Shown one piece after another: positions 63,512 to 64,000 of a DNA stretch of 64,000 nucleotides. The notes under the pieces are model-generated. The model was not told the DNA's origin. It made no database searches and saw nothing but the letters and a program-made list of their open reading frames with translations. The position numbers were made by a program, and so were the translations under genes. The DNA comes from Streptomyces sp. TLI_105 (GTDB lineage Bacteria > Actinomycetota > Actinomycetes > Streptomycetales > Streptomycetaceae). Location: positions 1,798,001-1,862,000 of the forward strand of contig NZ_FNSM01000001.1 in assembly GCF_900105415.1 (NCBI RefSeq), given 5' to 3'. The stretch's first letter is position 1. Each line of letters starts with the position of its first letter.

Positions 63512-63994
63512 GTGGGTGTGTGGCAGCTCCTGATGATCGGGACGGTGATGCTGCTCGGCCTGTTCGGGGTGCTCGCGCCCGGCGTGCCGGGGACGTGGCT
63601 GGTGTGGGCGGCGATGCTCTGGTGGGCGCTGCACGAGCGCACGGACCTGGCCTGGATCCTGCTGGCCTCCTCGACCGGCCTGCTGCTCCTCACCCAGGTG
63701 ATCGTCTGGCAGCTGCCGCCGCGCCGTCTCAGGGGCGTCGGCATCACCCGGCGCATGGTGACGTACGCGGGGGTGGGCGCCGCCCTGGGCTTCGTCCTGA
63801 TCCCGGTGGTCGGCGCGATCCCCGGCTTCGTCGGCGGGATCTACCTCTCGGAGCGGCTCCGCCTCGGCGGCCACGGCCAGGCCAGGGCGGCGACCCGGAC
63901 GGTGATGCGGGCGGCCGGCACGAGCGTGCTCGTCGAGCTCTTCGCCTGCCTGCTGGTCGTGGGCGCCTGGGCGGCCGCGGTGATCTGGGGCTGA
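63512..63994 (+). CDS. DUF456 membrane protein
   Basis: 160 aa from GTG at 63512; a GTG five codons upstream at 63497 is equally open. The start at 63512 gives MGVWQLLMIGTVMLLGLFGVLAPGVPGTWLV, matching DUF456 N-termini. Four to five membrane segments: VLAPGVPGTWLVWAAMLWWAL, LLASSTGLLLLTQVIVWQLP, VTYAGVGAALGFVLIPVVGAIPGFVGGIYLSE with its glycine-rich motif, and LVELFACLLVVGAWAAAVIWG. Function not known; stops six bases before the window end. Confidence 0.82.
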   Translation: MGVWQLLMIGTVMLLGLFGVLAPGVPGTWLVWAAMLWWALHERTDLAWILLASSTGLLLLTQVIVWQLPPRRLRGVGITRRMVTYAGVGAALGFVLIPVVGAIPGFVGGIYLSERLRLGGHGQARAATRTVMRAAGTSVLVELFACLLVVGAWAAAVIWG

Positions 63995-64000
63995 GGGCGG

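Overview
The window is chromosomal DNA of very high G+C content from a Streptomyces-type actinomycete. The evidence is the strong G/C bias at third codon positions, frequent GTG and TTG starts, gamma-butyrolactone (AfsA/ScbR-type) signalling genes, an iron box of the DmdR/IdeR type and several families typical of streptomycetes (PucR, DUF2637, a PP2C-like protein with a disordered proline-rich segment, HATPase anti-sigma-like proteins). I recognise no rRNA, tRNA, CRISPR array, integrase, transposase or prophage module. The region reads as an ordered metabolic and regulatory stretch of chromosome.

Layout. 1-6 kb: the tail of an APC permease, then a large single-chain assimilatory nitrate reductase fused to a CysJ-like flavoprotein. 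6-10 kb: a serine-hydrolase homologue with degenerate catalytic motifs, a cold-shock-domain protein, and a divergent TetR/alkB pair. 10-14.6 kb: a gamma-butyrolactone locus with a pseudo-receptor-like TetR, a minus-strand operon (AfsA synthase, NAD-epimerase, SDR), a divergent ScbR-like receptor, and four candidate autoregulatory palindromes. 14.6-20 kb: acyl-CoA dehydrogenase with ETF beta and alpha, an OB-fold DUF35 protein, a TetR and a 3-hydroxyacyl-CoA-dehydrogenase-like SDR; one 15-bp palindrome family recurs at three of these promoters. 20-22.3 kb: cyanase, carbonic anhydrase and a divergent LysR. 22.4-27.5 kb: an HbpS-like protein, ankyrin and CGNR-family proteins, an MFS transporter, and a second acyl-CoA dehydrogenase/TetR pair with its own palindrome. 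27.6-33.8 kb: an oligosaccharide ABC importer with a GH1 beta-glucosidase and a divergent ROK regulator. 33.8-38.6 kb: a secreted discoidin/beta-helix protein and an unusual Ser/Thr-kinase-MFS fusion. 38.6-47.4 kb: the xanthine dehydrogenase genes, an NCS2 purine permease, XdhC and a divergent PucR regulator. 47.4-64 kb: a TPR protein, an ATPase/beta-propeller protein, a GntR regulator, FhuF with an iron box, a DUF2637 membrane protein, an HATPase, a PoxB-like enzyme, a degenerate PP2C, a large secreted subtilase with a divergent TrmB/LuxR-type regulator, and two small unknown proteins.

How it works together. Most blocks are self-contained pathways with a divergent local regulator: alkane hydroxylation, fatty-acid oxidation, cyanate detoxification, beta-glucoside uptake and cleavage, and purine oxidation. 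The most promising regulatory systems are the butyrolactone locus, where an ARE lies in the spacer of the afsA promoter, and the neighbouring acyl-CoA dehydrogenase/ETF regulon defined by the palindrome TGGCACTGAGTGCCA.
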